DNA from: JAXGXQ01 sp040772685
GTDB lineage: Bacteria > Bacillota > Clostridia > Saccharofermentanales > UBA5734
Direction of reading: 5' to 3'
DNA length: 64,000 nucleotides
Assembly (NCBI GenBank): GCA_040772685.1
Contig: JAXGXQ010000003.1
Coordinates: forward strand, 1 to 64,000
A program made the translations under genes and the position numbers. Under the pieces are notes generated by a model. That model searched no databases and was not told the DNA's origin. It was given only the letters and a program-made list of their open reading frames with translations. Shown piece by piece: positions 1 through 9,348 of the stretch (positions are counted from its first letter, which is position 1; each line of letters opens with the position of its first letter).

Positions 1-2
1 TG

Positions 3-533
3 TTGGAAAACCGCCCTGAATTCCAGCAAGTGTACAAGCCGGAAACCGCTTACATAATGACCGATATTTTGCGGGGAGTTATGACTTCAGGCGGCACTGC
101 CAATGGCAACGCAGTGCCCAATATGCCTACAGCCGGCAAAACCGGTACAACCGACGACAACGTCGACAAATGGCTGGTTGGCTACACTCCATACTACACT
201 GCTGCTGTCTGGTACGGCTACGACAACAGACTCGGCAGAACCGAAATACCTTCAGGGGACCGCAATAATGCGCGCGGGATCTGGACAGACGCAATGACCA
301 GAATCCACGAAGGTCTTGAAAAGCGGGAATTTGAGAAGCCAAAAACCATCAAGACATCCTCGGTCTGTACAGAAAGCGGCATGCTGGCAACACCATTCTG
401 CCCAACCAAAAAGAGTGAAATGTTTGTTCCAAACGCGATGATGAATCCAAAAGAGGACTGTAACATTCACACAGCACCAGAGATCCCGGACATTATTGCG
501 GAACTTCAGGAAATCATTTTCCCTGGCCGCTAA
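3..533 (+). CDS. Penicillin-binding protein 1A, C-terminal fragment (5' end outside window)
   Basis: C-terminal part of a class A penicillin-binding protein, which cross-links peptidoglycan outside the membrane. The visible 176 residues carry the end of the transpeptidase domain, including the KTGT box at fragment residues 46-49 followed by a typical DKWLVGYTP segment. The frame is open to the left edge, so the glycosyltransferase domain and the SxxK and SxN motifs lie outside the window and the TTG at position 3 is not a real start. After the transpeptidase domain comes a short tail with three cysteines and no long disordered extension. The gene ends 60 bp before the convergent proB. Family assignment rests on the KTGT context; the exact subtype (PBP1A against PBP2A or 1F) is not decided. 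Confidence 0.85.
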   Translation: MENRPEFQQVYKPETAYIMTDILRGVMTSGGTANGNAVPNMPTAGKTGTTDDNVDKWLVGYTPYYTAAVWYGYDNRLGRTEIPSGDRNNARGIWTDAMTRIHEGLEKREFEKPKTIKTSSVCTESGMLATPFCPTKKSEMFVPNAMMNPKEDCNIHTAPEIPDIIAELQEIIFPGR

Positions 534-593
534 GTTAAAAATTAAATTGCTTGCCGAAAGGGTTATCCCCGATTTCTATTTCTGTCGAATGCT

Positions 594-1436
594 CTAAATC
601 TTAGCGGCAGCAAACAGGGTGCCCACCCTTTCGCCTTCAATAATTTGATCCACAATCCGGTTATTTGAGCCATTGGCAATCACGATCGGGATGCCGGCAG
701 CTGAGGCAATACGGGCTGCCGAGATTTTACTGCGCATACCGCCAGTTCCGCGGTGTGTCCCCTCCTGTCCGGCACTGGCTGCGATGGTATCATCAATCTC
801 CGCTACATAATGGATAATACTGGCGTGCTCATCACAACGCGGGTCACTGGTATAAAGACCGTCGATGTCTGAAAGCAGAATCAGTAAATCGGCTCCGATC
901 AGGTCAGCAACTATAGCCGAGAGATTATCATTGTCGCCAAATGTACCGTTGTGGTAAATTTCTCTGGTCGAAACTGTATCGTTTTCATTGACAACAGGCA
1001 ATATCTCGCGTTCCAGCAAAGCCGCAAAGGTATTGCAAATATTAACACGAGTCAATTTGTCATCAATATCGTCTTTTGTTAAAAGAATCTGGGCAACCAC
1101 ATAATTGTAATCTGCCATAGTTTTTGAGTATATGTTCATCAGCTCGCACTGGCCCACGGCGGCGACAGCCTGCTTGGCCCGGATCGAACGCGGTTTCTCT
1201 GAGAGACGTAATTTGCCGACGCCCATACCTATAGCGCCAGAAGAAACCAGTACCAACTCTTTGCCCTGGTTCATCTGGTTGGCCAGCGAACGGCAAAGAT
1301 GGTCGACATTGCCAATGTTAGTGCGGCCATTCTCGTAAGTCAGGGTTGAAGTTCCAACCTTTACCACAATTTTCTTTGCCTGGCGGATCTGTTCTCGCAG
1401 TGCGAGCTCTGCCTGGCTGCCTTTGGTTTCACTCAT
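594..1436 (-). CDS. proB: Glutamate 5-kinase, short form without PUA domain
   Basis: Phosphorylates L-glutamate to glutamyl-5-phosphate, the first step of proline synthesis, in the cytoplasm. The amino acid kinase fold is clear: KVGTSTLT near the N-terminus, SSGAIGMGVG, NENDTVS, FGDNDNLSA and the C-terminal RGTGGMRSK nucleotide motif. The protein is about 280 residues and stops after the kinase domain, so the C-terminal PUA domain of the E. coli type is absent. I place the start at an ATG with AAAGGAA eight bases upstream; an in-frame ATG 14 codons earlier abuts the lon stop codon and lacks as good a site. It follows lon directly on the same strand, so the two may be co-transcribed. No proA is present next to it. 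Confidence 0.9.
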   Translation of the reverse strand: MSETKGSQAELALREQIRQAKKIVVKVGTSTLTYENGRTNIGNVDHLCRSLANQMNQGKELVLVSSGAIGMGVGKLRLSEKPRSIRAKQAVAAVGQCELMNIYSKTMADYNYVVAQILLTKDDIDDKLTRVNICNTFAALLEREILPVVNENDTVSTREIYHNGTFGDNDNLSAIVADLIGADLLILLSDIDGLYTSDPRCDEHASIIHYVAEIDDTIAASAGQEGTHRGTGGMRSKISAARIASAAGIPIVIANGSNNRIVDQIIEGERVGTLFAAAKI

Positions 1437-1478
1437 TGTTGGGAAGTTCCTTTCACAGTGGTTTATCTGATCCGCCAA

Positions 1479-4100
1479 TCACTCCGCTTTTGCGGCCGAA
1501 GCATTTGCCGGACTGGTTGAAGCCGCCTCGCCTGTCGGCAGCAAAGCTTCATTAAGAACATCGTTCATTACAGCAACAGGGACAATACGCAATTTATCTT
1601 TTACAGACTCAGGGATATCTTCCAGATCGCGCTCATTGTCCGCTGGTATCAGAACAGTATCTATTCCGGCGCGGTTTGCAGCGATAATTTTTTCTTTTAA
1701 TCCACCGATTGGTAAAACACGGCCGCGCAAAGTTATTTCACCTGTCATTGCTACGTTGTGTCTGACAGGACGCCCGCTCAAGGCTGAAGCCACAGCTGTT
1801 GCCAGGGTTATTCCGGCGGAAGGACCGTCTTTGGGGGTTGCTCCTTCCGGCACGTGAATATGAATATCTTTTTTGGCATTAAAATCAGGGTCAATTCCCA
1901 GCTCATTTACCATTGTCCGGATATAGGTAACTGCGGCGCGGGCGGATTCTTTCATAACATCGCCAAGAGAACCGGTCAGCTCCAGTTTGCCGCTGCCGGG
2001 CATGACATTAACCTCAATATTAAGCGTATCACCGCCGGCGAAAGTCCAGGCCAGTCCTGTTGCGATACCAATCTGGTCCAGATCCTGCATTTTTTCAAAG
2101 CGGAACTTCGGCCGTCCAATCAGATCCGGCAGCTTCTCTGGTGTGACTTTGATCGTCTTTTGTTTTTTCTCAGCAATCAGGATTGCTGCCCGGCGGCAAA
2201 CATGAGCGATCTCGCGCTCAAGCTGGCGCACACCTGCTTCACGTGTGTAACCACTGATTAAGGCCAATACCGCTTCACGGCTGATTTTCAATTGCTGGCT
2301 TGTCAGCGCGTTTGCTTCCAGCTGGTGGCTTAGAATATGACGCAGGACGATTTCTGCTTTTTCTTCTTCGGTATAACCAGAGATTGAAACAACCTCCATT
2401 CGGTCCAGCAAGGGCTGGGGAATAGTTTCGGTTGTATTGGCCGTTGTGATAAACATTACGTGCGAGAGGTCATATGGAATCTCGAGGTAATGGTCGCGGA
2501 ATGAGTTGTTTTGCTCCGGATCAAGCACTTCCAGCAGCGCCGAGGTAGGGTCGCCGCGGAAATCACTGCCTACTTTATCTATTTCATCCAGCAAGAGCAA
2601 CGGGTTATCTGTGCCGATCTGACGGATGGCTGCGATAATGCGGCCGGGCATGGCGCCAACATATGTTTTGCGGTGGCCGCGGATTTCTGCTTCATCGTGA
2701 ATGCCGCCTAAGGACATACGTGTATACTTACGGCCCAGCGCCTCAGCCACCGAACGGGCGATTGAGGTTTTACCGGTACCGGGAGGACCCACAAGGCACA
2801 GGATCGGCCCTTTTGTGGTGGTTTCACCGTTTTGCAGCCGTAATTTACGCACTGCCAGGTACTCCAGGATCCGTTCCTTTACTTGCTTAAGGCCATAATG
2901 ATCACGGTCAAGTATTTTTCGGGCTTCAGCTATGTCAAGGTGTTCTTCATCCATCCCGCCCCAGGGCATTTCGAATACCAGATCCAGGTAATTTCTGATC
3001 ACAGCGCCTTCAGGGTAACCAGCAGGCATCCGGCTTAAGCGGTTTATTTCCTTCTCCAGCCGCGGGCGTGCTTCTTCTGGAATATTGGCATTTTTCAGTT
3101 GTTCCTGGTAAGCGGCTATTTCGTCCTGAACACTTTCGTGTTCACCAAGTTCACTCTGGATTACCTTCATCTGCTCGCGCAGGAAGTACTCTTTCTGGTT
3201 TTTTTCCACTGTCTGGCGAACTTTTTCGCCAATATCGTGTTCCAGTTCGGCAATATATTTCTCCCGGCCAAGAATCAGCACCAGGCGCTGAATGCGGTCG
3301 ATCGGGTCAATGGCTTCCAGAAGCTCCTGTTTTTCTGTCTGCTTCAGAGCCAGGTTAGCCGTTATTGTGTCAGCAGCTTCGCTGGCATCATTCATGCCGC
3401 TGATTGCAACTATGGCTTCCGACGAAAATTTACTGCTCGCACCGGCATACTCTTCCAGTGACTGAATCAGTTGCCGCCTCCAGGCTTCGAGTTCATTAAA
3501 ATCCAAAGATTCCGGTACAGTCAGGTATTGCTCAACCTCAACCCGGTAGTAGGGGTCATCATCGAGTATACGAAGAATTTTGGCCCGGCGTACACCCTCG
3601 ACTAACAATTTTGCAGTACCATCGCTGCCAGTCTGCTCAACTACCTGGCGAATCCGCGCTACACAGCCGATTTCATAGATTTCGGAAGGTGTCGGCCACT
3701 CCGTGCTGACATCCTTTTGAGTAGCCAGAAATATGAGTTGACTGCCACCGGCTGCCGCTTCTACTGCCTGGCGGGAACGATCGCGGGCAACATCAAAAGC
3801 CAGAGTGATTCCGGGGAATACAGTAAGGCCACGCAAAGGGATCATCGGAATATCCAGCAAAATATGCATATCATCACCGGAGCGCCTTTTAGCGGGACGG
3901 CCTGGCTTTCGTGCTGTTGCAGGTTTACGAGTTGTCGCGGTTTTTCCTGCTGCAGTGCGTTTGCGCGCTGTTGTCGCGCCAGTTTTGTTTGCTGCTGTTG
4001 TTTTGCGTCTGGTGCTGGTCTGTTCGGCTTTTGTATCTGTATCCTGTTCAGGTGTTAAATCATGATTATCGTCAGGATCACGCTTTTTGTTGTCATTCAT
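1479..4100 (-). CDS. lon: ATP-dependent protease Lon with basic N-terminal extension
   Basis: Cytoplasmic AAA+ serine protease that degrades misfolded and regulatory proteins. The order is LON substrate-binding domain, AAA+ module with Walker A GPPGTGKTS and Walker B LLLLDEIDK, then the protease domain with the catalytic dyad Ser761 (in PKDGPSAG) and Lys804 (in GGLKEK). At 873 residues it is about 90 longer than E. coli Lon. The extra length is mostly an N-terminal tail of about 77 residues rich in Lys, Arg, Thr and Ala, with repeated TARK/TTRK words and a GRP core flanked by basic residues that resembles an AT-hook. GGAG with suitable spacing precedes the first ATG, so the tail is probably translated. 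The C-terminus ends in a short Ala/Ser-rich tail. Confidence 0.95.
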   Translation of the reverse strand: MNDNKKRDPDDNHDLTPEQDTDTKAEQTSTRRKTTAANKTGATTARKRTAAGKTATTRKPATARKPGRPAKRRSGDDMHILLDIPMIPLRGLTVFPGITLAFDVARDRSRQAVEAAAGGSQLIFLATQKDVSTEWPTPSEIYEIGCVARIRQVVEQTGSDGTAKLLVEGVRRAKILRILDDDPYYRVEVEQYLTVPESLDFNELEAWRRQLIQSLEEYAGASSKFSSEAIVAISGMNDASEAADTITANLALKQTEKQELLEAIDPIDRIQRLVLILGREKYIAELEHDIGEKVRQTVEKNQKEYFLREQMKVIQSELGEHESVQDEIAAYQEQLKNANIPEEARPRLEKEINRLSRMPAGYPEGAVIRNYLDLVFEMPWGGMDEEHLDIAEARKILDRDHYGLKQVKERILEYLAVRKLRLQNGETTTKGPILCLVGPPGTGKTSIARSVAEALGRKYTRMSLGGIHDEAEIRGHRKTYVGAMPGRIIAAIRQIGTDNPLLLLDEIDKVGSDFRGDPTSALLEVLDPEQNNSFRDHYLEIPYDLSHVMFITTANTTETIPQPLLDRMEVVSISGYTEEEKAEIVLRHILSHQLEANALTSQQLKISREAVLALISGYTREAGVRQLEREIAHVCRRAAILIAEKKQKTIKVTPEKLPDLIGRPKFRFEKMQDLDQIGIATGLAWTFAGGDTLNIEVNVMPGSGKLELTGSLGDVMKESARAAVTYIRTMVNELGIDPDFNAKKDIHIHVPEGATPKDGPSAGITLATAVASALSGRPVRHNVAMTGEITLRGRVLPIGGLKEKIIAANRAGIDTVLIPADNERDLEDIPESVKDKLRIVPVAVMNDVLNEALLPTGEAASTSPANASAAKAE

Positions 4101-4134
4101 TTATTTACGCTCCGTTAACTTTTATCGTGCGTCT

Positions 4135-4143
4135 ATTATACCA
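4135..4143 (-). promoter_or_regulatory. Extended -10 promoter of lon
   Basis: On the minus strand the sequence reads TGGTATAAT, a perfect -10 hexamer with a TG extension, 35 bp before the lon start codon. No good -35 hexamer is seen at 17 bp, which fits an extended -10 promoter. No CIRCE or other heat-shock operator is seen here. Confidence 0.6.
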
Positions 4144-4182
4144 TTGCGCCAAATCTCATGTCGCTGCAGGCATTAATAAAGT

Positions 4183-4211
4183 AAAAAAGGCGCCTCTTTG
4201 GTAGAGGCGCC
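4183..4211 (-). terminator. Rho-independent terminator of the str operon (after tuf)
   Basis: Perfect 8-bp stem GGCGCCTC/GAGGCGCC (4189-4196 with 4204-4211), 7-nt loop, followed on the minus strand by six T. It lies 24 bp after the tuf stop codon. Confidence 0.9.
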
Positions 4212-4234
4212 CAGTTTGTTTAGCGGAATCCGGT

Positions 4235-5440
4235 TTACTCGATGATTGTGGAGATGGTGCCGGAACCAACTGTTTTACCGCCTTCACGGATAGCGAACTT
4301 GAGGCCGGTATCCATGGCGATCGGGCTGATCAGCTTGACGGTGATGGTGACGTGGTCACCAGGCATGCACATTTCAACGCCTTCCGGCAGCTCGGCCACA
4401 CCAGTAACGTCCGTTGTACGGAAGTAGAACTGCGGGCGATAGCCATTGAAGAAGGGCTTGTGACGGCCGCCTTCAGCCTGTGTCAGAACATAAATCTGAC
4501 CGGTGAAGTGGGTGTGGGGTTTGATTGAACCGGGTTTCGCGAGAACCTGGCCGCGCTCAACATCCTTACGGGTGATGCCGCGGAGCAGGGCGCCGATGTT
4601 ATCGCCGGCTTCAGCCTGGTCAAGCAGTTTACGGAACATTTCAACGCCGGTAACGACGGAGCTTTTGGTTTCTTCTGTGAGACCAACGATTTCAACCGGA
4701 TCGCCGACCTTGACGATACCACGCTCAACACGGCCTGTAGCAACGGTGCCACGGCCTGTGATTGTGAAGACGTCTTCAACAGGCATCAGGAACGGCAGTT
4801 CTGTCGGGCGCGCAGGTGTGGGGATCCAGGTGTCAACAGCTTCCATGAGTTCAAGGATAGGAGCATAGACAGGATCGTTAACGTCGGTGCTGGTGCTTTC
4901 GAGAACATCCAAAGCAGAACCCTTGATGACAGGGGTGTCATCGCCGGGGAAATCATAGGCGTTCAGCAGTTCACGAACTTCCATTTCGGTAAGTTCAACC
5001 AGTTCCGGATCCGCCATGTCAACCTTGTTCAGGAAGACTACGATTGAAGGCACGCCAACCTGACGGGCAAGCAGGATGTGCTCGCGGGTCTGGGGCATTG
5101 GGCCGTCAGCGGCTGATACAACCAGGATCGCGCCGTCCATCTGGGCAGCACCGGTGATCATGTTTTTGATGTAGTCAGCATGACCGGGGCAGTCGACGTG
5201 CGCGTAGTGGCGGGCGTCGGTCTGATACTCGACATGCGAAGTGTTAATTGTGATACCGCGGGCTTTTTCTTCCGGGGCCTTATCGATTTTATCGTAGGCT
5301 GTGAAGTCGGCTTTGCCTCCGCCCTCCATTGAGAGAACTTTGGTGATAGCGGCTGTTAGTGATGTTTTGCCGTGATCGACATGGCCGATGGTGCCGATGT
5401 TGACATGTGGCTTGTTTCTTTCAAATTTTGCCTTGCCCAT
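4235..5440 (-). CDS. tuf: Translation elongation factor Tu
   Basis: GTPase that delivers aminoacyl-tRNA to the ribosome. All G motifs are present: GHVDHGKT, the switch region RGITINTSHVEY, DCPGHADY and NKVD, followed by beta-barrel domains 2 and 3 ending in GSGTISTIIE. At 401 residues it has normal length. A strong AAGGAGG precedes the ATG. It is the last gene of the str operon (rpsL-rpsG-fusA-tuf); a 113-bp gap after fusA holds a candidate internal promoter, and a strong terminator follows. Confidence 0.98.
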   Translation of the reverse strand: MGKAKFERNKPHVNIGTIGHVDHGKTSLTAAITKVLSMEGGGKADFTAYDKIDKAPEEKARGITINTSHVEYQTDARHYAHVDCPGHADYIKNMITGAAQMDGAILVVSAADGPMPQTREHILLARQVGVPSIVVFLNKVDMADPELVELTEMEVRELLNAYDFPGDDTPVIKGSALDVLESTSTDVNDPVYAPILELMEAVDTWIPTPARPTELPFLMPVEDVFTITGRGTVATGRVERGIVKVGDPVEIVGLTEETKSSVVTGVEMFRKLLDQAEAGDNIGALLRGITRKDVERGQVLAKPGSIKPHTHFTGQIYVLTQAEGGRHKPFFNGYRPQFYFRTTDVTGVAELPEGVEMCMPGDHVTITVKLISPIAMDTGLKFAIREGGKTVGSGTISTIIE

Positions 5441-5515
5441 TTTGAGATAATCCTCCTTTTTGCAGCTGAATCGCTGTAAATTGTTGTTTAATACAGTTTT
5501 TTGAATCTAAGCGCC

Positions 5516-5544
5516 ATTTTACTATATTAGCGTTGTTTCTCCAA
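5516..5544 (-). promoter_or_regulatory. Candidate internal promoter for tuf
   Basis: Minus-strand TTGGAG and TAAAAT hexamers separated by exactly 17 bp in the fusA-tuf gap. Separate promoters for tuf inside the str operon are common in bacteria; here it is inferred from the hexamers only. Confidence 0.45.
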
Positions 5545-5553
5545 TACAGCGGC

Positions 5554-7620
5554 TTATTTCTTGAGTATTTGTTCCATGATGCTCTTCGGCACTTCTTCGA
5601 AGTGGCTGATTTGCATTACGAATGTACCACGGCCTTGTGTACGGGAACGCAGTACTGTGGCATAACCGAACATTTGGGACAGAGGTACGCGAGCTGCGAT
5701 AGCTTGAACGCCGTTGCGGGCTTCCATGCCTTCGATACGACCGCGCCGTGAGCTGATATCGCCCATAACGTCGCCCATATAGTCCTCAGGTACCATTATG
5801 TCAACACGCATGATCGGTTCGAGTAATACAGGATCTGCTTTACGGCAAGCTTCCTTGAAGCCCATGGAACCGGCAATCTTAAATGCCATTTCCGATGAGT
5901 CGACTTCATGATAGGAACCGTCGAGCAGATTAACGCGTACGTCGACAACCGGATAGCCGCCCAGTATACCTGAGCCCATGGCTTCCTGAATGCCGGCGTC
6001 GATTGGGGCGATGTATTCTTTGGGAATCGCACCACCGACAACTTTGTTGACAAATTCGTAGCCGGCGCCTGGTTCCAGCGGTTCAAGCTCGATCACACAG
6101 TGACCATACTGACCGCGTCCACCCGACTGGCGAACGAACTTGCCTTCAGCCTGCACTGTCTTGCGAATGGTCTCCTTATAGGCGACCTGAGGCGCACCGA
6201 CGTTGGCTTCCACTTTAAACTCACGGAACATGCGGTCAACGATAATGTCGAGATGAAGTTCACCCATGCCCGAAATCAGGGTTTGGCCGGTATCCGCGTC
6301 TGTATGCGTGCGGAAGGTCGGATCCTCTTCTGCAAGTTTCTGCAGGGCGATCATCATCTTGTCCTGACTGGCTTTTGATTTAGGTTCAATCGCAACACTG
6401 ATAACAGGCTCTGGGAACTCCATCGACTCAAGAATTATCCGATGCTTTTCGTCGCAGAGGGTATCACCGGTCGTTGTATCCTTCAGGCCGACTGCCGCGG
6501 CGATATCGCCGGAATAAATCCGGTCAACTTCTTCACGGTGATTGGCGTGCATCTGCAAAATACGACCAACGCGCTCACGCTTGTTTTTGACAGCGTTAAG
6601 CACATAGGAGCCGGATTCCAGTTGCCCCGAATAAACCCTGAAGAAGCAGAGCTTGCCAACAAATGGATCCGTCATAACCTTAAAAGCCAAGGCTGCAAAC
6701 GGAGCTTCGTCGGAGGCAGGACGTGTGTCTTCCTCATCTGTGTTCGGATTAATACCTTTAATCGGCGGTACATCCAACGGTGAGGGCATGTAATCAATAA
6801 CAGCATCCAGCAGCAGCTGGACACCTTTGTTCTTGTAGGATGATCCACAGCAGACCGGTGTGATATCACAGGCAAGCACGGCACGGCGCAGAGCATCTTT
6901 CAGCTCATCACGAGTAATTTCCTCGCCTTCAAGAAACTTAAGGGTAAGTTCCTCGTCAGTTTCGGCAATTGCTTCAACCATATTGTCGTGCCATTGCTGG
7001 GCCAGTTCGCTCAGATCCTCTGGGATGTCGCGTTCTTCGATCACCATGCCCTGATCATCACTGTACATTTCGGCTTTCATCAGCATCAGATCAATGATAC
7101 CGGTGAAACTGTCTTCCTTGCCGATAGGCAGCTGAATGGGAACCGCATTGGCTCTCAGGCGGTCTTTAATCATCTGTACGGTGCGGAAAAAGTCGGCGCC
7201 GAGGATATCCATTTTGTTAACGTAGGCTATACGCGGTACGCTGTAGTGGTCGGCTTGGCGCCAAACCGTCTCTGTTTGCGGCTCGACTCCGCCCTTGGCG
7301 CAAAAAAGCGTCACAGCTCCGTCAAGTACACGCAGTGAACGCTCGACTTCGACCGTAAAATCGACATGCCCTGGTGTGTCAATGATATTGACGCGGTGAT
7401 CCTTCCACTGAGCGGTTGTAGCGGCAGAAGTAATAGTAATGCCACGCTCCTGTTCCTGTTCCATCCAGTCCATAGTAGCGGCGCCTTCATGTGTTTCGCC
7501 GATTTTATGAATTCGTCCGGTATAGAAAAGGATACGTTCAGTAGTGGTTGTCTTGCCGGCATCAATGTGGGCCATTATGCCAATGTTGCGGGTTTTGTCC
7601 AGCGTATATTGTCTGGGCAT
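5554..7620 (-). CDS. fusA: Translation elongation factor G
   Basis: GTPase that drives ribosomal translocation. The N-terminus carries AHIDAGKTTTTER, the switch region RGITITSAAT, DTPGHVDFT and NKMD, followed by domains II to V with the usual RGRIEGME and FGYATVLRSRTQGRG segments near the C-terminus. Its 688 residues are typical. AAGGAG lies 8 bases before the ATG. It sits between rpsG and tuf in the standard str order; the gap to rpsG is only 26 bp. Confidence 0.98.
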   Translation of the reverse strand: MPRQYTLDKTRNIGIMAHIDAGKTTTTERILFYTGRIHKIGETHEGAATMDWMEQEQERGITITSAATTAQWKDHRVNIIDTPGHVDFTVEVERSLRVLDGAVTLFCAKGGVEPQTETVWRQADHYSVPRIAYVNKMDILGADFFRTVQMIKDRLRANAVPIQLPIGKEDSFTGIIDLMLMKAEMYSDDQGMVIEERDIPEDLSELAQQWHDNMVEAIAETDEELTLKFLEGEEITRDELKDALRRAVLACDITPVCCGSSYKNKGVQLLLDAVIDYMPSPLDVPPIKGINPNTDEEDTRPASDEAPFAALAFKVMTDPFVGKLCFFRVYSGQLESGSYVLNAVKNKRERVGRILQMHANHREEVDRIYSGDIAAAVGLKDTTTGDTLCDEKHRIILESMEFPEPVISVAIEPKSKASQDKMMIALQKLAEEDPTFRTHTDADTGQTLISGMGELHLDIIVDRMFREFKVEANVGAPQVAYKETIRKTVQAEGKFVRQSGGRGQYGHCVIELEPLEPGAGYEFVNKVVGGAIPKEYIAPIDAGIQEAMGSGILGGYPVVDVRVNLLDGSYHEVDSSEMAFKIAGSMGFKEACRKADPVLLEPIMRVDIMVPEDYMGDVMGDISSRRGRIEGMEARNGVQAIAARVPLSQMFGYATVLRSRTQGRGTFVMQISHFEEVPKSIMEQILKK

Positions 7621-7646
7621 CAGTTAGAACTCCTTCCCAAAGGGGA

Positions 7647-8117
7647 TTACCACCGATAATGGGCAAACGCGCGATTGGCGTCGGCCATTCGATGCATGTC
7701 TTCTTTTTTCTTAAATGTTCCGCCAGTGTTGTTAAACGCGTCCATAAGCTCGCCTGCGAGACGCTCTTTCATTGTGCGCTCGTTGCGTTTACGGGCATTT
7801 TCCACCAGCCAGCGCAGACCTAATGTCTGGCGTCTTTCAGGCCGGACTTCGATCGGCACCTGATAGTTGGCACCGCCGACACGTCTTGCCTTGACTTCCA
7901 GCATTGGCATTACGTTTTCCAAAGCTTTGTTAAAAACTTCCAGGGGATCCTGATTAGTCTTTTCGCGGATGATATCAAAGGCACCGTAGCAGATTCCCTG
8001 CGCAACGCCTTTTTTGCCGTCCAGCATGATGTTGTTGATGAGCTTTGCCACCCGAACATCGTGATAGACGGGATCCGGAAGCAGCTCTCTTGTGGGGACA
8101 TGACCTTTTCTAGGCAC
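7647..8117 (-). CDS. rpsG: 30S ribosomal protein S7
   Basis: Primary 16S rRNA-binding protein of the small-subunit head. The 156-residue product starts MPRKGHVPTRELLPDP and contains the conserved GGANYQVPIEV and RWLVENARKR segments. The start codon is GTG with GAGGAGG upstream; an ATG further upstream has no matching site and would add non-S7 residues. Second gene of the str operon. Confidence 0.97.
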   Translation of the reverse strand: MPRKGHVPTRELLPDPVYHDVRVAKLINNIMLDGKKGVAQGICYGAFDIIREKTNQDPLEVFNKALENVMPMLEVKARRVGGANYQVPIEVRPERRQTLGLRWLVENARKRNERTMKERLAGELMDAFNNTGGTFKKKEDMHRMADANRAFAHYRW

Positions 8118-8270
8118 TGTTCTTCCCTCCTCTCATGATAATGCGGACCAAATGGCCCGATACCACAGGTACTCACGATTCAATTTCCGTGTTGGTGCAC
8201 TTGATGTCATGCCGCTGAAAATGCGATATATGACAAAGTGTACTGATCACGCATGAGTTCAACCGGCGGC

Positions 8271-8699
8271 TTAGTTCTTGACCTTGGCTGCCTTCGGTCG
8301 CTTCGCGCCGTACTTGGAACGACTTTGCAAACGATTGGCAACGCCGGAGCTGTCCAGCGTTCCGCGGACAATATGGTAGCGGACACCCGGCAGATCCTTG
8401 ACACGGCCGCCGCGGATAAGTACAACGGAGTGCTCCTGCAGATTGTGGCCAATTCCCGGAATGTAGGCGGAAACCTCAATCAGGTTGGTCAGACGAACCC
8501 TGGCCACTTTACGTAAGGCTGAATTCGGCTTCTTTGGGGTTGTGGTTTTAACCACAGTGCACACGCCGCGCTTTTGCGGGGATGTGGATTCGGTATTACG
8601 CTTTTTCAGCGTGTTCATGCCGATGTGCAGTGCCGGCGACTTTGATTTGTAAGTCTTCGAGGCCCTGCCTGTCTTTACCAGTTGGTTGAACGTAGGCAT
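8271..8699 (-). CDS. rpsL: 30S ribosomal protein S12
   Basis: Decoding-centre protein of the 30S subunit. It shows TPKKPNSALRK, the region where streptomycin resistance changes fall in other bacteria, and PGIGHNLQEHSVVLIRGGRVKDLPGVRYH. The start at MPTFNQLVK is fixed by AAAGGAGG 6-7 bases upstream; an upstream in-frame start would add 39 unrelated residues. The 142-residue length includes a small insertion near residues 18-30 (TYKSKSPALHIGMNTLKKRN), a region where S12 proteins vary. First gene of the str operon. Confidence 0.97.
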   Translation of the reverse strand: MPTFNQLVKTGRASKTYKSKSPALHIGMNTLKKRNTESTSPQKRGVCTVVKTTTPKKPNSALRKVARVRLTNLIEVSAYIPGIGHNLQEHSVVLIRGGRVKDLPGVRYHIVRGTLDSSGVANRLQSRSKYGAKRPKAAKVKN

Positions 8700-8756
8700 C
8701 AATACACCTCCTTTCGTTTTTTCTGCCATAATTTTTGTTTTCTCTACTGCCCGCAC

Positions 8757-8789
8757 ATTATATAATATGCGCGAGGCAAAAGAGCACAA
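8757..8789 (-). promoter_or_regulatory. Candidate str operon promoter
   Basis: Overlapping -10 choices TATAAT (8757-8762) and TATTAT (8762-8767) on the minus strand, the latter 16 bp from a TTGTGC -35 (8784-8789). Just upstream lies an AACCCC/GGGGTT hairpin (about 8793-8808) followed on the minus strand by T5; it resembles a terminator but no minus-strand gene precedes it. Confidence 0.4.
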
Positions 8790-8947
8790 AAAGAACCCCT
8801 GTGGGGTTTCAGGCAATTCAGTATATCACCGGTCATGGAAAAAGTAAACATCTGTTGCTTACGTAAACGTTTGAGTGATAGAATGGAATAGCAATTTTAG
8901 CGAAATTGCGCTCAAAAACAAATCCCAGCAACCGGAGGACGAAACCA

Positions 8948-9223
8948 ATGGCAAAAATTGTTGTAGAAGTATGCGCCGGCACTAAGTGTACCCTTATGGG
9001 CGCGATGGATATTATCAGTTCAGTTGAGAGCCTTAAAGATTTACATGGCACCCTGAAACCCGAATGTGAAATTGATGTGCGTCCGGTTCGTTGCAATCAT
9101 GCCTGCGATAAAGAAGGTCAGGCCCCTGTTGTCTATGTAAATGGTGAAATCATGATTCGCACCGACACAGAAAGTGTAATGGAAAAAGTATTTAATATTG
9201 CTCGCGAACTCGGCTGCCTTTAG
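8948..9223 (+). CDS. Thioredoxin-like [2Fe-2S] ferredoxin (NuoE-like), hydrogenase neighbour
   Basis: Small 91-residue protein with the cysteine pattern of thioredoxin-like [2Fe-2S] ferredoxins and NuoE: CAGTKC (C-x4-C) near residue 10 and CNHAC (C-x3-C) about 45 residues later, followed by APVVYVNGEIM. It probably carries one [2Fe-2S] cluster and passes electrons in the cytoplasm. The start is set by GGAGG eight bases before the ATG at 8948; an ATG 14 codons upstream lacks a site. It lies 125 bp before the monomeric [FeFe] hydrogenase on the same strand, so a role as partner or electron carrier of that enzyme is likely but inferred from position. Confidence 0.75.
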   Translation: MAKIVVEVCAGTKCTLMGAMDIISSVESLKDLHGTLKPECEIDVRPVRCNHACDKEGQAPVVYVNGEIMIRTDTESVMEKVFNIARELGCL

Positions 9224-9348
9224 TTAACCGTCTTTCAGCGACTGTCTTGTTTGCAATAATCTGCCCTTATGTTCGCCGTTGGCTTATCATTTATATCTAA
9301 AGGATAATCAAGAGCTGAATGACTAATTAGTGACATATGAGGTGAATC

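Noticed and set aside
1854..4204. Several long plus-strand frames opposite lon
   Set aside because: They lie antisense to a clearly conserved gene; their cysteine- or arginine-rich products are typical of antisense frames.
8785..8810. Hairpin plus T run upstream of rpsL taken as a terminator or attenuator
   Set aside because: It lies at or upstream of the likely str promoter and no minus-strand gene ends before it, so there is nothing obvious for it to terminate.
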